Positions 14,741-17,361 of a stretch of 17,361 nt of DNA are shown one piece after another (positions within the stretch are counted from its first letter, which is position 1; every line of letters begins with the position of its first letter). This stretch comes from Microbacteriaceae bacterium. Lineage in GTDB: Bacteria; Actinomycetota; Actinomycetes; Actinomycetales; Microbacteriaceae. A program made the position numbers and the translations under genes. Location: the NCBI GenBank assembly GCA_025463615.1, contig JAODAU010000217.1, forward strand, positions 1 to 17,361, in the 5' to 3' direction. The notes beneath the pieces were generated by a model. The model searched no databases. It was not told the origin of the DNA and was given only the letters and a program-made list of their open reading frames with translations.

Positions 14741-17053
14741 TCACGGCGCGGTGAGCGAGCAATCGTCGTAGAGCATCGAGCCGGTCGAGGTTGTCTCGGT
14801 GGTCGAGTAGATCTGTGGCACCATCCGCTCGCCCGCCTTCGCGGCGACCCCGGAGACGGTGACCAGCGTCCACGCGCCGGCTCCGACGGTCGTGGTCGCA
14901 CTGGTGCCGACGTGGATGTTGCTGCCGAAGTTCTGCGTGTATTCGAGCAGTCGCGCCTGCACCGACAACGAGCCGGAGGTCGGCTGCACCCAGCACGAGA
15001 ACGTGTAGGTCTTGCCTGCGACGGTCGACGTGACCGCCGAGTTCTGGGTGAGCCCGACCAGTCCCGGCGTTGCCGAGACGGCAGCGACGCGCAGCGAGTC
15101 CGCACCACCGCGCACCGGGCTCGTCACGCGCGCGAGTGTGCCCGCGGTGAACGCCACCCAGCCGCCGTTGCCGGCCTCGAAGCCCGGGTCGGGGAGCAGC
15201 TGGCCCGTGGCGGGCGGCGGAGGTGGCGGAGTCGCGCCCGCGGTCGGCGAGGCGAGGATCGGCGCAGCCGGGGTGCCGAGCCCAGCCGCACTGATCGCCT
15301 GGAGGGTGAACTGGTAGGTGAAGCCGTTGCGCAGCCCGGTTATGGTCAGCGGGCTGGTGGCGCCGGTGACGACCGCCCCGGTGTTGTCCGACTTCAGCTG
15401 GTAGCCGGTGATGGGCGAGCCGCCGGTGCTTGCCGGCGCGGTGAACGCGACGCTCACCGAGCCGTTGCCGGCGGTCGCGACCACGTTCTGTGGAGCCGAG
15501 GGGATGACGACCACGGGGGTCGTCGCCCCGATCGTCACGTGGGCGAGGGCCGGCGCGCTGGCGTTGCCCGTGGCATCCACCGCGAAGACGGCGACCGTGT
15601 ACGCGCCGGCGCCGACGGAGGGAAGCGCGACCGAGGTGCTCGTGCCGCCGGAGAGCGCGTAACCGCTGAGCGGCGTCGCGCCGGAGCCGTCGCCGGCGAC
15701 GAGCCGGGCGATCGTGTGCGTGGCGTCTGACGAGCTGGATGCCGTCCAGCGCGCGGTCGCGCCGGCCCCGGACCCGACGGTGAGGCCGGTCGGTGCGTTG
15801 GGGGCCGTGGTGTCGGAACGGTAGTTCCAGAGGAACGTGCCGGTCATGGGGTGCGCCGTATCGCCGGAGCAGTACTGGGTGAACCGGATCTTCGCGAGCG
15901 TCGCGTACCCGAACGAATCCGCGGTGAACGCGTCGACATCCTCATTGCCGCCCGCGGTCGTGCAGCCCATGCCGTTCACACTCACGCTTTGGCCGTAGAG
16001 GGGGTCGCCCGTGCCGCCCTGGTCGGTGAGGTGGTGGCCGACCTCGAGCGGGCCGCCGCCGGGCCGGTTGAAGTTCGCGGTCGCGTCGATAGGGTTCCCG
16101 GCGGTCGGTTCGCCGACGATCCACGAGTACCCGGTCGGCCCGTACTGCTCCGCGATCCCGTATTTGGAGCCCGCCGTGAACGTGTAGCTGTGCCCATTGG
16201 ACACGGAATCGCTCCCCGAGAAGCTCAGGCTCGAGGTGCCGATGCTTCCCGATCCGACAAGGCCCACCAGCTGCGAAATCGAACCGATCGGGATGATGAG
16301 CGACGCCGTGCGCGGACCGCCGGCGCGTGGGCTGAACCCGACCTCGAACGAGCAGGTGGCACCCGCCGCCAGGGAGCGGCCTCCGCAGGTGTCGTTGGCG
16401 ACCGAGTAGTCCGACTCCGCGTATCCGGACGTCGACAGCGCGCCGATCGCGACGCTCGATCCGCCGGTGTTGTGCAGCGACTCCTTCTCATAGTCGGGTG
16501 CGGATGAGACCGCGTGTTCGGGGAAGCCCATGTGGGTCGATGCGACGTTCACCGCGGTCGGTTCCGACTCGCCATAGCGCAGCTCGCCGAGTCCCTGCAT
16601 CGAGATGTCGAACCGAGTGATGTGACCGCTTGCGTCCCATGCCAGGTCCAGGATGTCGAGCGACCCCGTGAAGTTGCCGCCCTCGCCCGCCACGCCGATA
16701 TCGACCGTGTCCTTCGTGCGGTCCACGGTGCCATTGGGCAGGAACCGGATGTCGAAATGACCCGCAGCCAGAGGCTGGCCGTCACCCGGGTGCACGTAGA
16801 CGTTCACCGCCTTGCCGCTCGCATCGGTGCCGGCGACCTCGATACCGCCGGAGAGGGTCGCGATCACCAGTTGGCTGCGGGAACCGTCCAGGAAGAACTG
16901 GTTGGCGAAGTCGTTCTCGGCGGTGAACGGCGTGTTCAGCGTCAGAATCGGGGTGGTGGTCGCGGCCATGGCCGGTGTGGCGACCACGCCCAACCCTGCG
17001 GCCAGCGCGGCGCAGGTCGGGACGGCGAGCAGGATTCGGGTGCGCTGCAACAT
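14741..17053 (-). CDS. Large secreted multidomain protein with choice-of-anchor D-like, fibronectin type III and C-terminal carbohydrate-binding-like domains
   Basis: This is a 770-residue secreted protein. A signal peptide covers residues 1-30 (cleavage after AMA). An unassigned beta-rich region runs from 31 to about 185. A choice-of-anchor D / ASPM-SPD2-hydin-like domain spans about 190-265, with conserved NDTCGG and GATCSFEVGFSP. A second unassigned region covers about 275-412. Two fibronectin type III-like domains follow at about 416-510 and 518-602. After a proline linker (609-614) comes a C-terminal jelly-roll of CBM4/9 type (about 618-770; LLPDPGFEAGNGGW at the start, MLYDDCSLTAP at the end). 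No LPXTG or membrane anchor and no catalytic motif were recognised. The ATG has GAGGAG (17059-17064) upstream. A role in binding polysaccharide or surfaces is likely, inferred from the domains only. Confidence 0.87.
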   Translation of the reverse strand: MLQRTRILLAVPTCAALAAGLGVVATPAMAATTTPILTLNTPFTAENDFANQFFLDGSRSQLVIATLSGGIEVAGTDASGKAVNVYVHPGDGQPLAAGHFDIRFLPNGTVDRTKDTVDIGVAGEGGNFTGSLDILDLAWDASGHITRFDISMQGLGELRYGESEPTAVNVASTHMGFPEHAVSSAPDYEKESLHNTGGSSVAIGALSTSGYAESDYSVANDTCGGRSLAAGATCSFEVGFSPRAGGPRTASLIIPIGSISQLVGLVGSGSIGTSSLSFSGSDSVSNGHSYTFTAGSKYGIAEQYGPTGYSWIVGEPTAGNPIDATANFNRPGGGPLEVGHHLTDQGGTGDPLYGQSVSVNGMGCTTAGGNEDVDAFTADSFGYATLAKIRFTQYCSGDTAHPMTGTFLWNYRSDTTAPNAPTGLTVGSGAGATARWTASSSSDATHTIARLVAGDGSGATPLSGYALSGGTSTSVALPSVGAGAYTVAVFAVDATGNASAPALAHVTIGATTPVVVIPSAPQNVVATAGNGSVSVAFTAPASTGGSPITGYQLKSDNTGAVVTGATSPLTITGLRNGFTYQFTLQAISAAGLGTPAAPILASPTAGATPPPPPPATGQLLPDPGFEAGNGGWVAFTAGTLARVTSPVRGGADSLRVAAVSATPGLVGLTQNSAVTSTVAGKTYTFSCWVQPTSGSLSVQARLLEYTQNFGSNIHVGTSATTTVGAGAWTLVTVSGVAAKAGERMVPQIYSTTETTSTGSMLYDDCSLTAP

Positions 17054-17110
17054 CGGGGCTCCTCGGGTGAAGCGTGGGCGAGGCCCGGGGGAGAGATCCT
17101 CGCATTGTGC

Positions 17111-17138
17111 ACGATAGGCCGCGTTGGCCGCGCGTCAA
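17111..17138 (-). promoter_or_regulatory. Sigma-70-type promoter of the secreted multidomain protein
   Basis: On the minus strand TTGACG (17133-17138) and TATCGT (17111-17116) are separated by 16 bp. Transcription would begin near 17104, leaving a leader of about 50 nt with a GAGGAG ribosome binding site before the ATG at 17053. In the rest of the gap up to the tRNA terminator (17139-17251) I see no gene. Confidence 0.6.
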
Positions 17139-17251
17139 GGGGTCGGAGGCGAAACGCACTCGAGTTCGTTGGTAGCCACGATCGGTGCGTTCGTCGACAT
17201 ATAGAGACTGAACGGTCATGGGCGCTCAAGCTCGAAGCGGCACCGCACATG

Positions 17252-17290
17252 AAAAAAGGCCACCCGCAGTAGAAGCCTGCAGATGGCCTT
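17252..17290 (-). terminator. Intrinsic terminator of the tRNA-Phe gene
   Basis: On the minus strand a 14-bp stem (two G-U pairs) begins AAGGCCA and ends TGGCCTT around a 7-nt loop. It is followed by a run of six T residues (17252-17257). It starts 2 nt after the tRNA discriminator base, so tRNA transcription ends immediately after the gene. This is the clearest Rho-independent terminator in the window. Confidence 0.92.
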
Positions 17291-17292
17291 CG

Positions 17293-17361
17293 TGGCTCCG
17301 ACGGGCGTCGATCCCGTGACCTCACGATTTTCAGTCGTGCGCTCTACCAACTGAGCTACAG
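17293..17361 (-). tRNA. tRNA-Phe (anticodon GAA), 5' end cut by the window edge
   Basis: Reading the minus strand, TAGCTCAGTTGGTAGAGC forms the D arm. The anticodon arm is CACGA-CTGAAAA-TCGTG with anticodon GAA. The T arm is ACGGG-ATCGACG-CCCGT, followed by acceptor strand CGGAGCC and discriminator A. The first four nucleotides lie beyond the window. CCA is not encoded. The T loop begins with A where position 54 is almost always T. Confidence 0.95.

Noticed and set aside
17252..17361. Phage or island attachment site at the tRNA-Phe 3' end
   Set aside because: No integrase gene and no repeat of the tRNA 3' end were found in the window; the sequence after the tRNA is a plain terminator.
1..17361. 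CRISPR arrays, insertion sequences, rRNA
   Set aside because: No regularly spaced direct repeats, transposase motifs or rRNA signatures were found on reading the window.

Overview
The window reads as a piece of chromosome from a high-GC Gram-positive actinobacterium, most likely a member of the Microbacteriaceae. The support is very GC-rich coding sequence with strong G/C third-position preference, GTG starts, many GGATGC/GCATCC words that override normal codon choice, a carbohydrate ABC system without its own ATPase, and an actinobacterial-looking tRNA-Phe. The family-level placement is inference.

Layout. Positions 194-886 (minus) encode an SRAP/HMCES-type DNA-protein-crosslink repair protein, divergent from an FMN-dependent azoreductase (961-1608) and a small lipoprotein (1675-2052). 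The centre, about 2091-11447, looks like one sugar-utilisation locus. It holds an APH-fold kinase (2125-2994), a LacI-family regulator (2995-4017, minus) and a divergent run: sugar-binding lipoprotein (4173-5501), two permeases (5581-6501 and 6498-7334), a cytoplasmic GH78 alpha-L-rhamnosidase (7385-9652), an aldo/keto reductase (9666-10676) and an SDR oxidoreductase (10695-11447). The expected job is import of a rhamnosylated oligosaccharide or plant glycoside, intracellular release of L-rhamnose, and redox processing of a product. No ATPase gene is present, so a shared MsiK-type ATPase elsewhere is presumed.

The most striking regulatory signal is a palindrome, GTAGA-N4-TCTAC, present three times. 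Two copies have centres 21 bp apart over the promoter of the transporter operon, and a third lies just downstream of a -10-like element in front of the APH-fold kinase. This suggests one LacI regulon covering both sides of the regulator gene and drawing in the kinase.

Positions 11450-13398 look like accessory DNA: a leucine-rich-repeat protein (minus), divergent from a DUF433-type antitoxin and PIN-like toxin pair resembling VapBC45 in architecture. These genes use codons (ATA, AGA, CTA, TTA) that look unusual beside their neighbours. An MFS transporter (13478-14731) with a good promoter follows, convergent with a 770-residue secreted protein (choice-of-anchor-D-like, FN3-like and C-terminal carbohydrate-binding-like domains; 14741-17053, minus). 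The window ends in a partial tRNA-Phe(GAA) on the minus strand with a clear intrinsic terminator.

Three convergent gene pairs end 0, 2 and 9 bp apart. No CRISPR array, insertion sequence or rRNA was seen. Positions 1-193 hold no gene I can support, only a short hairpin.
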